Of a stretch of DNA of 64,000 bases, positions 35,467 through 45,171 are shown piece after piece. Location: NCBI RefSeq assembly GCF_010499245.1, contig NZ_JAAGOW010000001.1:1178001-1242000 (forward strand), written 5' to 3'. Source of the stretch: Variovorax sp. WS11 (GTDB lineage Bacteria; Pseudomonadota; Gammaproteobacteria; Burkholderiales; Burkholderiaceae_C). Both the position numbers and the translations under genes were made by a program. The notes under the pieces are model-generated. The model ran no database searches. It saw nothing but the letters and a program-made list of their open reading frames with translations, and was not told the origin of the DNA. Within the stretch, counting starts at the first letter, position 1, and each line of letters starts with the position of its first letter.

Positions 35467-37041
35467 TCATTCGGCCGCGACGCTGCTGCCGGCCTCGCCG
35501 CCGGTGCGCGGCTTACGCCGGCGGCGGCGCTTGCGCGGCGCGGCGGCGGCGAACTCGCCATCGGGCGGCAGCGCTTGCTCGGCATCGCCGCCGGCCGGCG
35601 CGGCCGCCGGTGCCGCGGTGCGCGCCGGGGCGCGCTGGCGCGTCCTCTTGTGCTGCTCGTCGCGCACCTGGTCCAGCAGATCCTGGCGGCGCACTTCGTC
35701 GGAGGTGCTGCTGAACTCCTGCCACCACTCGGCAATCGCCTCGCTCACCTCGCCGACATCGGCGCGCAGGCGCATGAAGTCGAAGGCCGCGCGGAAGCGC
35801 GCCTGCTCGACCAGGCTGTAGGGCGTGGCGCCGCTGCGCTTGTCGAAGCGCGGCTGCATCATCCAGATCTCGCGCATGTCGGCCGCCAACTTGCCGCGGC
35901 CGGAGACGTCGCCGATGCGCGCGTTGAACACGTCGTCGATGGCGTCCTGCAAGGCCGGGAAAGAAGCCTGCGGGCGCTGGCCGTGGCGCCCCTCGCTGCG
36001 CTGCGCCCAGCCGTCGCGCACGTCGGCCCACAGCACGCAGGCCAGCAGGAAGCTCGGCGCCACCGGCTTGCCTTCGCCGACGCGGCGGTCGGTGTCCTGC
36101 AGCGCGGCCTTGACGAAGGGCTGGTCGGCCCGCTCGACGATCACATCGAGCAGCGGGTAGATGCCGGTCGCCAGGCCCAGCTTGCGCAGCTGCGCGACGG
36201 TGGCCACCGCGTGGCCGGTCTGCAGCAGCTTGAGCATCTCGTCGAACAGGCGGCTCTGCGGCACGTCGGCCAGCAGCTTGCTGCAATCGACCAGCGGCGC
36301 CAGCGTCTTGGACTCCATGGAAAAACCCAGCGCCGCCAGCTTGGCCGAAAAGCGGATCGCGCGGATGATGCGCACCGGGTCCTCGCGGTAGCGCGTGGCC
36401 GGGTCGCCGATCATGCGCAGCGTGAGCTTCTTGGCGTCCTTGATGCCGTTGTGGTAGTCGACCACGATCTGGCTCGCCGGGTCGTAGTACATCGCGTTGA
36501 TGGAGAAGTCGCGCCGCGCGGCATCTTCTTCCTGCGGGCCCCAGACGTTGTCGCGCAGCACGCGGCCGCTGGCATCCACCGCATGCTTCATGCCGGCGAG
36601 CTCGCCCTTGCTGGTGCGCTCGTTGCCGGCCACCTGCTCGGCGCCGGCGCTGTCCATGTAGGCACGGAAGGTCGAGACCTCGATCACCTCGTGCTCGCGC
36701 CCGCGGCCGTAAACCACGTGCACGATGCGAAAGCGCCGGCCGATGATGAAGGCGCGCCGGAACAGGCTCTTGACCTGCTCGGGCGTGGCATTGGTGGCCA
36801 CGTCGAAGTCCTTCGGCCGCAGGCCCAGCAGCAGGTCGCGCACTGCGCCGCCGACCACGTAGGCCTCGTAGCCGGCGCCCTGCAGCGTGGTGACCACGTT
36901 CCTGGCGCGCTCGTCCACCAGCTGTGGGTCGATGCCGTGCACCGAGGCCGCCACCTCCTGGCGCTTGCCGAAGCGGTTCTTGCCGCCGGGGCCGGCGGCG
37001 CCGGACTTGCCCAGGAGTTTGTCGATGAATTTCTTGATCAT
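35467..37041 (-). CDS. pcnB: Poly(A) polymerase I
   Basis: The 524-residue protein has the nucleotidyltransferase signature AYVVGGAVRDLLLGLRPKD and DFDVATNATPEQV near 60-90, with the catalytic aspartates. EEDAARRDFSINAM and REDPVRIIRAIRFSAKLA follow, typical of class II polyadenylation/CCA enzymes. The C-terminal tail is highly basic (KRRRRRKPR), as in PcnB. It adds poly(A) to RNA 3' ends, marking them for decay. CCA-adding enzyme would be shorter and lack this tail. It is followed at once by folK. Confidence 0.95.
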   Translation of the reverse strand: MIKKFIDKLLGKSGAAGPGGKNRFGKRQEVAASVHGIDPQLVDERARNVVTTLQGAGYEAYVVGGAVRDLLLGLRPKDFDVATNATPEQVKSLFRRAFIIGRRFRIVHVVYGRGREHEVIEVSTFRAYMDSAGAEQVAGNERTSKGELAGMKHAVDASGRVLRDNVWGPQEEDAARRDFSINAMYYDPASQIVVDYHNGIKDAKKLTLRMIGDPATRYREDPVRIIRAIRFSAKLAALGFSMESKTLAPLVDCSKLLADVPQSRLFDEMLKLLQTGHAVATVAQLRKLGLATGIYPLLDVIVERADQPFVKAALQDTDRRVGEGKPVAPSFLLACVLWADVRDGWAQRSEGRHGQRPQASFPALQDAIDDVFNARIGDVSGRGKLAADMREIWMMQPRFDKRSGATPYSLVEQARFRAAFDFMRLRADVGEVSEAIAEWWQEFSSTSDEVRRQDLLDQVRDEQHKRTRQRAPARTAAPAAAPAGGDAEQALPPDGEFAAAAPRKRRRRRKPRTGGEAGSSVAAE

Positions 37042-37068
37042 TGGAAAGCTTCGGCGCGGGACGCGCCC

Positions 37069-37755
37069 TCATTCATTTTCGAGCATGGACCGGATCAGCG
37101 GGATCGTGATCGCACGCTGGGTCTGCAAGGCATAGCCGTCGAGCTGCACGAGCAGCTCCATCAGGCTGCCCAGATCGCGGCTGAAGCGGTGCAGCATGTA
37201 GTCGAGCACCTCGTCCGTCAGCATCACGCCGCGGCTGTCCGCAGCCTGGCGCAGCACCGCGCGCCGTTCCGATTCGCTCAACACCTGCAAGTGGAACACA
37301 TGGCCCCAGCCCAGGCGCGTGCGAAGATCCTCGCGCAGCGGCAGGTCGGCCGGCGGCACCGCGCCCGCCGCCACCACGCCGCGCTGCAGGCTCTGCGCAT
37401 TGACGAACCAGTTGAAGGCCGCGTGCTGCTGGACCGCGGTATAGAGATGAACGTCGTCGAGCAGCACCGCGCCCCAGCGCTCGTCGAAGTCGGGCGGGTC
37501 CGAGAGCCCCGCATGCAGCCAGCCCACGCTCGCCCCCTGCTCGCGCAGGGCGCTTCGCACCGCCTCCAGCAGATGCGTCTTGCCGCTGGCGCTCTCGCCC
37601 CACAGGTAGGTCGGCACCGGCGAATGCAGCGTGCTCGAACCCGCGTCGCCGACCCACAGCCGCAGATGCCGCAGCGCCGGCTCATTGGGCCCGGCGAAGA
37701 AGCCGGCCAGCGTCGGGCCGGAGGCGAGGCCGATATCGAGCGCGAGCTGCTTCAT
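37069..37755 (-). CDS. hda: DnaA regulatory inactivator Hda
   Basis: The 228-residue protein is a DnaA domain III-like AAA+ ATPase. It starts MKQLALDIGL, the clamp-binding QLxLxx type motif that attaches Hda to the beta sliding clamp. A Walker A variant GESASGKTHLLEA and a Walker B VLLDDVHLYTAV are present, and the sensor region SRDLGSLMELLVQLD ends it. Hda with the clamp promotes ATP hydrolysis by DnaA after initiation. The ATG at 37755 sits right before the clamp motif. It is divergent from purM, with 216 bases between. Confidence 0.94.
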   Translation of the reverse strand: MKQLALDIGLASGPTLAGFFAGPNEPALRHLRLWVGDAGSSTLHSPVPTYLWGESASGKTHLLEAVRSALREQGASVGWLHAGLSDPPDFDERWGAVLLDDVHLYTAVQQHAAFNWFVNAQSLQRGVVAAGAVPPADLPLREDLRTRLGWGHVFHLQVLSESERRAVLRQAADSRGVMLTDEVLDYMLHRFSRDLGSLMELLVQLDGYALQTQRAITIPLIRSMLENE

Positions 37756-37971
37756 GCCAGGGCCGCGAGGGGCGGCTGGAAGGGCGCGGATGACGCGGTA
37801 TGAAGATTCATGGGACAGGCGGGAGCGCTGAACGACGAGCCGAAGGCGCGGGGCAGCTGGGCAATTGGGGCCCTTAAAATCGTGGGGAATTCTATCGGCC
37901 CGACCGCCTCGGTTGCCGGCGCCATTGTCCTCCTCTCTTCGACTCCTCCCCTCTTTTCGTCCGGCCCGCTC

Positions 37972-39012
37972 ATGAACTCCACCCCGCCCACCCCGCTCAG
38001 CTACAAGGATGCCGGCGTCGACATCGATGCCGGCGACGCGCTGGTCGACCGCATCAAGCCGCTGGCCAAGAAGACGATGCGCGAGGGCGTGCTGGCCGGC
38101 ATCGGCGGCTTCGGCGCCCTGTTCGAGGTGCCCAAGCGCTACAAGGAGCCGGTGCTGGTAAGCGGCACCGACGGCGTGGGCACCAAGCTCAAGCTGGCCT
38201 TCGAGTGGAACATGCACGACACCGTCGGCATCGACCTGGTGGCCATGAGCGTCAACGACGTGCTGGTGCAGGGTGCCGAGCCGCTGTTCTTCCTCGACTA
38301 CTTCGCCTGCGGCAAGCTCGACGTGGACACGGCCGCGGCGGTGGTCGGCGGCATCGCCCGCGGCTGCGAGCTGAGCGGCTGCGCGCTGATCGGCGGCGAG
38401 ACGGCCGAGATGCCCGGCATGTACCCGGCCGGCGAGTACGACCTGGCCGGCTTCGCGGTCGGCGCGGTCGAGAAGTCCAAGATCCTCACCGGCCGGGACG
38501 TCAAGCCCGGCGACGTGGTGCTCGGCCTGGCCTCGGCCGGCGTGCACTCCAACGGCTTCAGCCTGGTGCGCAAGGTGATCGAGCGTGCCGGCGACCAGTT
38601 GCCCGCCGCGCTGGACGGCCAGCCCTTCCGCGCAGCCGTGATGGCGCCGACGCGGCTCTACGTCAAGGCGGTGCTGGCGGCACTCGCCAGTCACCCGATC
38701 AAGGCGCTGGCCCACATCACCGGCGGCGGGCTGCTGGAGAACATCCCGCGCGTGCTGCCCGAGGGTACGGCGGCCCACCTGAAGAAGGGCAGCTGGCCGC
38801 AAAGCGAGCTCTTCGCCTGGCTGCAGAAGGTGGCCGGCATCGACGACCTGGAAATGAACCGCACCTTCAACAACGGCATCGGCATGGTGGTCGTGATCGA
38901 CGCGGCCGAGGCCGCCGCCTGCGCGGCCACGCTGCGCGCCGAGGGCGAGACGGTGCACGAGATCGGGGTCATCGCGCAGCTCGGCACCGGCGCGGCCGTG
39001 GTTGTGGCCTGA
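37972..39012 (+). CDS. purM: Phosphoribosylformylglycinamidine cyclo-ligase
   Basis: The 346-residue protein has the AIR synthetase pattern: [20 protein letters not shown] at 10-29, [34 protein letters not shown] and [31 protein letters not shown] is the conserved late motif. It closes the imidazole ring in purine synthesis with ATP. The gene is monocistronic or heads the AI-2E-type permease; a TAAAAT at 37875-37880 may be its -10. Three copies of a 10-base repeat begin at its stop. Confidence 0.97.
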   Translation: MNSTPPTPLSYKDAGVDIDAGDALVDRIKPLAKKTMREGVLAGIGGFGALFEVPKRYKEPVLVSGTDGVGTKLKLAFEWNMHDTVGIDLVAMSVNDVLVQGAEPLFFLDYFACGKLDVDTAAAVVGGIARGCELSGCALIGGETAEMPGMYPAGEYDLAGFAVGAVEKSKILTGRDVKPGDVVLGLASAGVHSNGFSLVRKVIERAGDQLPAALDGQPFRAAVMAPTRLYVKAVLAALASHPIKALAHITGGGLLENIPRVLPEGTAAHLKKGSWPQSELFAWLQKVAGIDDLEMNRTFNNGIGMVVVIDAAEAAACAATLRAEGETVHEIGVIAQLGTGAAVVVA

Positions 39013-39044
39013 ATCGCCGTGAATCGCCGTGAATCGCCGTGAAT
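39010..39044. repeat. Short tandem repeat, three and a half copies of a 10-base unit
   Basis: TGAATCGCCG is repeated at 39010-39019, 39020-39029 and 39030-39039, followed by TGAAT to 39044. The first TGA is the purM stop, so each copy supplies TGA in the same position. The tract fills the 43-base gap between purM and the next gene. Confidence 0.95.
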
Positions 39045-39055
39045 AAATCCGCCCC

Positions 39056-40114
39056 GTGAGCGTTGTCGCTCCTCTCCCGTCGCGCAAGCTGGTCACGGCG
39101 AGCTACCTGCTCATCGCCGGCGCCCTGCTGCTGATCATGTGGCAGGGCCTGCTGCCGGGCCTGCTGTGCGTCTGCATCGGCTTCCTCGGCACGCGCTGGT
39201 TCGCGCGCCTGTTCGACGCGGGCCTTGACAGGCTGCTGCGCGCAAGGTCGCGACCGGACGTCGCCGACCCGCCATCGTCCTGGTCGCGCATCGTCGCCGC
39301 GACCCTGGTGTCGCTGGCGCCGATCGGCCTGGGGATCCTGGCCTTCTCGGAAGCGCGCGAGTTCGTGCTCAACGCACCGGAGCAGTATCAGGAGTTGCTC
39401 GACTACATCGCCCGCACGGTGCTGGAACTGCGGCTCAAGCTGCCGCCCGACATCGGCGCCTACCTGCCCGAGGGCACGGCCGAGGTGCAGCGCATCATCG
39501 CCGGCTACCTGCGCGCCCAGGCCGGCGCGCTCGCGCTGACCGGCCGCGCCTGGCTGGGCGGCCTGCTGTTTGCCTACGTCGGCCTGATCGTCGGCGCACT
39601 GGCCGGCGTGGCCCGGCATGCCTCCGGCGGCCGCCCACTGGCCGAGCTGCTCAAGCAGCGCATCACCCTGTTCGGCGAGGCCTTCGGCCAGATCGTGGCG
39701 GCGCAGTTCTGGATCGCTGCTTTCAACACACTGCTGACCGCGATCTTCCTGCTGTTCGTGCTGCCGCACTGGGAACTGAACCTGCCCTACACGCCGGCGC
39801 TGATCACGCTGACCTTCATCGCCGGGCTGGTGCCGATCGTCGGCAACCTGCTGTGCAACACGGTGATCACGCTGGTGGGGCTGTCGGTCTCGCCGATCAC
39901 CGCGCTGGCCTGCCTGGCCTTCCTGATCCTGATCCACAAGGCCGAGTACTTCATCAATGCCAAGGTGGTAGGGGCCCGCACGCAGATGGGCGTCTGGGAA
40001 CTGCTGGCCGTGATGTTCGTGGCCGAGGCGGTGTTCGGCCCGGCCGGCCTGGTGGCGGCGCCGCTGTTCTACGCCTACCTCAAGAAGGAGCTGCAGGCGG
40101 CCCGGCTGGTGTGA
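39056..40114 (+). CDS. AI-2E family transporter
   Basis: The 352-residue membrane protein has about seven to eight helices in the pattern of the AI-2E/PerM family, with the N-terminal helices (about 18-45, 70-90), a polar central part and the conserved C-terminal block TPALITLTFIAGLVPIVGN and AEAVFGPAGLVAAP. Despite the name, most members outside enterobacteria are thought to export ions or small solutes. The start is GTG at 39056. It lies 43 bases after purM. Confidence 0.86.
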   Translation: MSVVAPLPSRKLVTASYLLIAGALLLIMWQGLLPGLLCVCIGFLGTRWFARLFDAGLDRLLRARSRPDVADPPSSWSRIVAATLVSLAPIGLGILAFSEAREFVLNAPEQYQELLDYIARTVLELRLKLPPDIGAYLPEGTAEVQRIIAGYLRAQAGALALTGRAWLGGLLFAYVGLIVGALAGVARHASGGRPLAELLKQRITLFGEAFGQIVAAQFWIAAFNTLLTAIFLLFVLPHWELNLPYTPALITLTFIAGLVPIVGNLLCNTVITLVGLSVSPITALACLAFLILIHKAEYFINAKVVGARTQMGVWELLAVMFVAEAVFGPAGLVAAPLFYAYLKKELQAARLV

Positions 40115-40224
40115 AGTCGGGAATGTCCTGATTTGATCGATTCCTGTCCCGCACGAAGCGGACGGAACGCACACAGGCGAGAAAAATTGGGCGCATCATC
40201 CACCCACCCCAGGAGATTGCCGCC

Positions 40225-40797
40225 ATGAAGTCTTGTCTGATAGTGATCGACGTCCAGGAATCCTTCCGCCATCGCCCCTATTTCACCCCGCGCGACCTGG
40301 CCGCCTACGCGGCGGCGCAGAACGCGCTGATCGCAGGCTGCGCAGCGGCCGGCATCCCGATCGTACGCATCTTCCACGTCGACGGTCCGGCCCGCGCCGA
40401 CAACCCCTTCGCCATCGAGTCCGGCCACGTGCGGCCGCTCGCCGAACTGGCGCCCTTCGAGGCGGCTGCCACCTACACCAAGCATCGCCACAGCGCCCTG
40501 GTCGGCACCGGGCTCGATGTGTGGCTGACGGAGAACGGCATCGGCCGGCTGATCGTGAGCGGCATTCGCACCGAGCAATGCTGCGAGACCACGACGCGTC
40601 ACGCCTCCGACCTGGGCTGGTCGGTCGATTTCGTCACCGATGCGACGCTGACCTTCGACATGACGCAGCCCGACGGCCGCCCGCTGTCGGCGGCCGACAT
40701 CAAGGCCCGGACCGCGACCGTGCTGGAAGGCCGTTTCGCCAAGCTCTGCAGCGTCGACCAAGCGCTGGAGCGGGCGGGCGCGCTGGCCACAGCCTGA
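40225..40797 (+). CDS. Isochorismatase-family cysteine hydrolase
   Basis: The 190-residue protein has the Asp-Lys-Cys catalytic triad of the family: Asp9 in LIVIDVQESF, Lys86 in YTKHRHSALVG and Cys119 in SGIRTEQCCETTTRHA. Members hydrolyse amides such as nicotinamide, ureidoacrylate or N-carbamoyl compounds, or isochorismate. Substrate cannot be assigned. A good ribosome-binding site (CAGGAGATTG) precedes the ATG. It precedes a GlxA-type regulator by 13 bases, a common pairing for amidase-like hydrolases. Confidence 0.9.
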   Translation: MKSCLIVIDVQESFRHRPYFTPRDLAAYAAAQNALIAGCAAAGIPIVRIFHVDGPARADNPFAIESGHVRPLAELAPFEAAATYTKHRHSALVGTGLDVWLTENGIGRLIVSGIRTEQCCETTTRHASDLGWSVDFVTDATLTFDMTQPDGRPLSAADIKARTATVLEGRFAKLCSVDQALERAGALATA

Positions 40798-40810
40798 AGG
40801 CGAAGGCGGG

Positions 40811-41788
40811 ATGAGCAGCGCGCCGCCCATCCAGGTCGTGTTCGTGCTTCTGCCGAATAGCCTGGTGCTGGACTGGGCCGGCCCGGCCGAGGCGCTGCGC
40901 ATCGCCAACCAGCAGTTGCGCGCCGCGGGGCAGGCCGAGCGCTTCGCGATCGAGTTCGTTTCCCCGAGCCCCGCCTCGACCGGCTCGGTCGGCGTGACGC
41001 TCAGCGGGCTGGCGCCGCTGCCGATGCATTGGGGCGAGGATCCCGCCTGGATCGTGCTGGTCGGCATGCCGGGCCACACGGTCTCGACCGACGGCGCGGA
41101 CACCCAGGCGCTGCTGCGCTGGCTGCGCGGCCAGCGCCTGGAGCGCGGCCGGCTCGAGCTGGTGACCATCTGCGCCGGCGCCCTGCTGGCCGCGCATGCC
41201 GGCGCCCTGGCGGGACGGCGCGCCACGACGCACCACCACCACCTCGACGAACTGCGGCGGGTGGAGCCGCGCTGCGAGGTGGTGGCCAATCGCGTGTTCG
41301 TGATCGACCCGCCGCTCTACAGCAGCGCCGGCGTGACCACCGGCATCGACCTGATGCTGCATCGCATTGCCGACGTCTGCGGCGAAGCGCTGGCGGCCCA
41401 GGTTGCGCAGACCATGGTGGTGGCGCTGCGGCGCGGCCCGCAGGATCCGGAGCTCTCGCCCTTTCTGGCCTACCGCAATCACCTGCACCCCGCACTGCAC
41501 CGCGTCCAGGACGCAGTGAGCGAAGCGCCGCAAGACGACTGGAGCGTGCCGCGCATGGCGCAAGTGGCCCATACCTCGTCGCGCCACCTGACGCGCCTGT
41601 TCGTCGAGCATGCGGGTGTGGCGCCGCTCGCCTACCTGCGCCGCCTGCGGTTGGCCACGGCCCAGCTGGCGCTGCAGTCGGGAGCCAATGTCACGCGCGC
41701 GGCCGAACTCTCGGGCTTCGGCTCCGACACGCAGCTGCGCCGCGCCTGGCGCCAGTTCGGGCTGGCGGGCTCGCCCTCTCAAAGATAG
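40811..41788 (+). CDS. GlxA-type transcriptional regulator (DJ-1/PfpI domain plus AraC HTH)
   Basis: In this 325-residue protein, residues about 10-190 form a DJ-1/PfpI-like domain with nucleophile-elbow-like VTICAGALLAAHAGALAG. The last 100 residues are an AraC/XylS DNA-binding domain (MAQVAHTSSRHLTRLFVEH, then AAELSGFGSDTQLRRAWRQFG). GlxA regulators sense small molecules and activate nearby catabolic genes; the isochorismatase-like gene just upstream is a likely target. Its stop overlaps by ten bases with the end of the convergent VOC gene. Confidence 0.9.
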   Translation: MSSAPPIQVVFVLLPNSLVLDWAGPAEALRIANQQLRAAGQAERFAIEFVSPSPASTGSVGVTLSGLAPLPMHWGEDPAWIVLVGMPGHTVSTDGADTQALLRWLRGQRLERGRLELVTICAGALLAAHAGALAGRRATTHHHHLDELRRVEPRCEVVANRVFVIDPPLYSSAGVTTGIDLMLHRIADVCGEALAAQVAQTMVVALRRGPQDPELSPFLAYRNHLHPALHRVQDAVSEAPQDDWSVPRMAQVAHTSSRHLTRLFVEHAGVAPLAYLRRLRLATAQLALQSGANVTRAAELSGFGSDTQLRRAWRQFGLAGSPSQR

Positions 41789-42201
41789 CCGCAGAAGCGC
41801 AGCACGTGGCCGTCGGGCTCGCGGATCGCGAACTCGCGCAGCCCCCAGGGCTGCGACATCGGCGGCTCGATCACGCTGACGCCGCGCTTCACGTAGGCGG
41901 CATGCAGGCCGTCGACGTCCTGGCCGACATGGATGACGATCTCGCCGCGCCAGGCCTGGGCCTCGCGCCGGCCGCATTGCCACAGGCGGATGTAGACCGG
42001 ATCGCCGTAGCTGCGGTCGCCCTTCTTCACGCGCGCATAGCTCGGCGGCTCGCCGGCGATGAAGTCGAGCTCGAAGCCCAGCACGTCGCAGAAGTAGCGC
42101 GCCGCACGCGCTGCATCGGCCACCGGCAGCACCGGCTGCACGCCGTGGAATTCGTGCAGCGTGCCGAGGTCGGCGGCCGCGGTGTTGCTGTCCTGCGCCA
42201 T
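41779..42201 (-). CDS. VOC family (glyoxalase/bleomycin resistance-like) protein
   Basis: From the ATG at 42201 this is 140 residues: a single VOC domain with [21 protein letters not shown] at the start of the first module and PWGLREFAIREPDGHVLRF in the second, holding the metal-binding Glu of the family. Glyoxalases, dioxygenases and antibiotic-binding proteins share this fold, so function is open. The start overlaps the SirB1 gene stop by one base (TGATG). It ends ten bases inside the convergent GlxA gene. Confidence 0.83.
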   Translation of the reverse strand: MAQDSNTAAADLGTLHEFHGVQPVLPVADAARAARYFCDVLGFELDFIAGEPPSYARVKKGDRSYGDPVYIRLWQCGRREAQAWRGEIVIHVGQDVDGLHAAYVKRGVSVIEPPMSQPWGLREFAIREPDGHVLRFCGYL

Positions 42202-43052
42202 CAGTATTCCGCCCGGCGCAAGGCGGCGACACGCTCGGCGATGGCATCGATGTCGAGTGCATCCTCGGCATGCGCCAGGTAGGTCTCGAGGTCGCGCACG
42301 GCGAGCGCCGTGTTGCCCTGCTCCGCATGCGCCAGGCCGCGATCGCGGTGCTCGCCCCACGCCTCGGGGAAGAGCGCGACCAGGCGGTCCTGCACCGCGA
42401 TCGCGCGCTGCCAGTCCTCCTGCGCACGATGGATCTCTTTCAGATTGCGCAGCATGCGCCCGATGATCTCGCGCGACGAGGCCGGCTGCAGGTAGAGGCC
42501 CAGCGGCACGTCGAAGTCGCCGACCAGCCCGCTGCTGCGCTTGTAGGGCTCGAGCCGCTCGCTGAGCTCCTCGCGCGAGAGCGACTTGCCGGTGAAGGGA
42601 TCGATCACCACCTGCCCCTTGGGCAGCGTGACCTTGAGCATGAAGTGGCCCGGGAAGCCCACGCCGCGCGCCTGCAGGCCCAGGCCCTGCGCCAGCTCCA
42701 TCCACAGCACGGCCAGCGAGATCGGGATACCGCGGCGCGTGCGCAGCACGGCGTTGAGGTAGCTGTTGTCGGGGTCGTAGTAGTCGTTGACGTTGCCGCC
42801 GAAGCTCAGGTCGTGGAAGAAGAACTGGTTGAGGGCGCGCAGGCGCTGCAGCGGCGCGGCATCTGCAGGCAGGCGGCGCTTGAGGCGCGCGAGCAACTGG
42901 TCGACATCGCCCAGCACCTGCTGGACATCGAGCTCGGGGTATTCGTCCTGGGCCAGGCTGGCGGCGGCTTCGAGCAGGGGGAAGTGGTCATCGCTCTTGA
43001 CAAGCGACCCGAAGTACTCGAGGGCAGTGGGCGCCTGGAAGCTGAACGTCAT
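42201..43052 (-). CDS. SirB1 family protein (transglutaminase-like with TPR)
   Basis: The 283-residue protein has a SirB1/transglutaminase-like domain with FFHDLSFGGNVNDYYDPDN and LNAVLRTRRGIPISLAVLW near 75-115, and GVGFPGHFMLKV. The C-terminal third is TPR-like (about 185-275). In many proteobacteria SirB1 lies by translation release genes (prfA-hemK); here it is beside murJ. The biochemical role is not established. It is coupled to the VOC gene downstream by TGATG. Confidence 0.9.
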   Translation of the reverse strand: MTFSFQAPTALEYFGSLVKSDDHFPLLEAAASLAQDEYPELDVQQVLGDVDQLLARLKRRLPADAAPLQRLRALNQFFFHDLSFGGNVNDYYDPDNSYLNAVLRTRRGIPISLAVLWMELAQGLGLQARGVGFPGHFMLKVTLPKGQVVIDPFTGKSLSREELSERLEPYKRSSGLVGDFDVPLGLYLQPASSREIIGRMLRNLKEIHRAQEDWQRAIAVQDRLVALFPEAWGEHRDRGLAHAEQGNTALAVRDLETYLAHAEDALDIDAIAERVAALRRAEY

Positions 43053-43105
43053 GTGTCTTTGTAGAGGAGGCCGCGCCGAGCGTCAAGGCGGGGCAAGCAT
43101 CTGGA

Positions 43106-44671
43106 TCAGTGGCGCACCAGGCTGCGCAGCTTGACGCCCGCAAGCGCCAGCACCGCGAAATACAGGAGTGCCGCGCCCGACACCAAGGCCGCCAGCAGGC
43201 CGATGCGATGCAGGCGCTGCGCCTGCAGGCCGATCCAGTCGAAGTGCTGGTTGCCCCAGACCAGCAAGGCGGTCAGCGCCGCGGTGCCCGCCAGCACCTG
43301 CAGCAAGAAGCGGCCCCAGCCCGGCTCCGGCCGGTAGCTGCCGCAGCGCAGGAGGCCGACGAGCAGCCACAGCGCATTGATCATCGCGCCGATGGCGATG
43401 GTCAGCGTGAGCGCCGCATGCTGCAAGAGCGGCACCAGGGCGACGTTGAGCAGCTGCGTCAGCACCAGCACCACCACCGCGATCAGCATCGGGGTGCGCG
43501 TGTCGTGCTTGGCGTAGTAGCCCGGCGCCAGCACCTTGACCGCCACGAGGCCGACCAGCCCGACGCCGTAGCCCATCAATGCCAGGCTGGTGCGCTGCAC
43601 GTGGAACTCGCTGAAGGCGCCGTTGTGGAACAGCACCGCGACCAGCGGTCGCGAAAAGACCAGCAGCGCCAGCGCACAGGGCACCGACAGCAGCACCACC
43701 AAGCGCAAACCCCAGTCGAGCATCGCCGAATAGCGAGCGTCGTCCTTCGCCGCGCGCGCGGCCGCGAGCTGGGGCATCAGCACCACGCCGAGCGCCACGC
43801 CCAGCAGCGCGGTGGGGAACTCCATCAACCGGTCGGCGTTGGTGATCCAGCTCACGCTGCCGGTCGCGAGGTGGGAGGCGATCTGCGTGTTGATCAGCAG
43901 CGAGATCTGCGCCACGCTGACGCCGATCAGCGCCGGCAGCATCAGCCGCGCGACCCGGCGCGTGTCCGGGTCGGCCCAGGCGGCGCGAATCGCGCCGAGG
44001 CCGAGGCCGATGCGCGGCATCATGCCGAGCCCCCGCAGCACGGGGATCTGCAGCGCCAGCTGGAGCAGGCCACCCACCATCACGCCCGCGCACTGCGCAT
44101 AGATCGGTTCGATGCCCAGGCGCCGGAACCAGGGCGCGCCGACGATGATGGAGAGGATCAGCGCCACATTCAGCAGCACCGGCGCCGCCGCCGGCACGGC
44201 GAACTTGCGCCAGGTGTTGAGGACGCCGCCGGCCAGCGCCACCAGCGACATGAAGCCGATGTAGGGGAACATCCAGCGCGTCATGACGACCGCGGCCTCG
44301 AAGCTCTCGGGGTTCTTCTGCAGGCCGCTGGCCATGGCCCAGACCATCAGCGGCGCGCCGATCACGCCCGCGGCGCAGAACAGCACCAGCGTCCAGGTCA
44401 GCAGGGTCCCCACATGGTCCACGAGCGCCTTGGCGCCCGGCTCGCCGCGCTCCGTCCTGCAGGCGGCTAGCACCGGCACGAAGGCCTGGCTGAAGGCGCC
44501 CTCGCCGAACACGCGCCGGAACAGGTTGGGGATGCGGAAGGCGACGTAGAAGGCATCGGTCATCGCGCTGACGCCGAACACCGAGGTCATGAGCACGTCG
44601 CGGATGAGCCCGGTGATGCGGGAAGCGAGCGTCAGCAGGGAGACGGTGGAAGCGGATTTGAAGAGCGACAC
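43106..44671 (-). CDS. murJ: Lipid II flippase MurJ
   Basis: This 521-residue polytopic protein has about 14 helices and the MurJ features: the MSLFKSASTVSLLTLASRITGLIRD N-terminus (shown in part, ASRITGLIRD), VFGVSAMTDAFYVAFRIPN, FRRVFGEGAFSQAFVPVLA with charged residues lining the cavity, and KVLAPGYYAKHDTRTP in the second half. It flips lipid II across the inner membrane for peptidoglycan synthesis. Divergent from rpsT. Confidence 0.95.
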   Translation of the reverse strand: MSLFKSASTVSLLTLASRITGLIRDVLMTSVFGVSAMTDAFYVAFRIPNLFRRVFGEGAFSQAFVPVLAACRTERGEPGAKALVDHVGTLLTWTLVLFCAAGVIGAPLMVWAMASGLQKNPESFEAAVVMTRWMFPYIGFMSLVALAGGVLNTWRKFAVPAAAPVLLNVALILSIIVGAPWFRRLGIEPIYAQCAGVMVGGLLQLALQIPVLRGLGMMPRIGLGLGAIRAAWADPDTRRVARLMLPALIGVSVAQISLLINTQIASHLATGSVSWITNADRLMEFPTALLGVALGVVLMPQLAAARAAKDDARYSAMLDWGLRLVVLLSVPCALALLVFSRPLVAVLFHNGAFSEFHVQRTSLALMGYGVGLVGLVAVKVLAPGYYAKHDTRTPMLIAVVVLVLTQLLNVALVPLLQHAALTLTIAIGAMINALWLLVGLLRCGSYRPEPGWGRFLLQVLAGTAALTALLVWGNQHFDWIGLQAQRLHRIGLLAALVSGAALLYFAVLALAGVKLRSLVRH

Positions 44672-44736
44672 GGCCGGAAGTGTATGTGCCTGTGACTACC
44701 CTCCCCGGCTGGCGCGACCCGTGGTCGCCGATCGCC

Positions 44737-44742
44737 TATAAT
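44737..44742 (+). promoter_or_regulatory. Likely -10 element of rpsT
   Basis: A perfect TATAAT lies 48 bases before the rpsT ATG. The -35 candidate at the usual distance is poor, so the call rests on the -10 and location. The ribosome-binding site AAGGAA (44776-44781) precedes the start at a normal spacing. Confidence 0.6.
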
Positions 44743-44789
44743 GGAGGGCTTTGCCGCATCATCCGCAGACACTGTAAGGAACACCAGCC

Positions 44790-45101
44790 ATGGCATCCAC
44801 CAAGCCCAAGAAAAAGAACCCGCGCCTCGCGTCGGGCCGCAAGCGCGTCCGCCAGGACACCAAGCTCAACGCCGCGAACACCTCGCTGCGCTCCAAGTAC
44901 CGCACCGCCGTGAAGAATGTCGAGAAGGCGGTCGTCGCCGGCGACAAGACCAAGGCGGCAGAACTCTTCGCGAAGGCCCAGAGCATCGTCGACACGATCG
45001 CCGACAAGGGCATCTTCCACAAGAACAAGGCCGCTCGCGACAAGAGCCGCCTGGCAGCCAAGGTCAAGAACCTGGCCCTCGCCGAGAAGGTCGCCGCCTG
45101 A
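44790..45101 (+). CDS. rpsT: 30S ribosomal protein S20
   Basis: The 103-residue protein begins [23 protein letters not shown]. It is Lys/Ala-rich and helical, with [23 protein letters not shown] as the S20 signature that binds 16S rRNA. Monocistronic, with its own promoter and a strong terminator downstream. Confidence 0.97.
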   Translation: MASTKPKKKNPRLASGRKRVRQDTKLNAANTSLRSKYRTAVKNVEKAVVAGDKTKAAELFAKAQSIVDTIADKGIFHKNKAARDKSRLAAKVKNLALAEKVAA

Positions 45102-45171
45102 CGTCATCAGGCAAGCCCGGACCGGCAACCCGCCAGTCCGCCGTTTGATCTGGGTGCGCTGCAGCAAAGTG

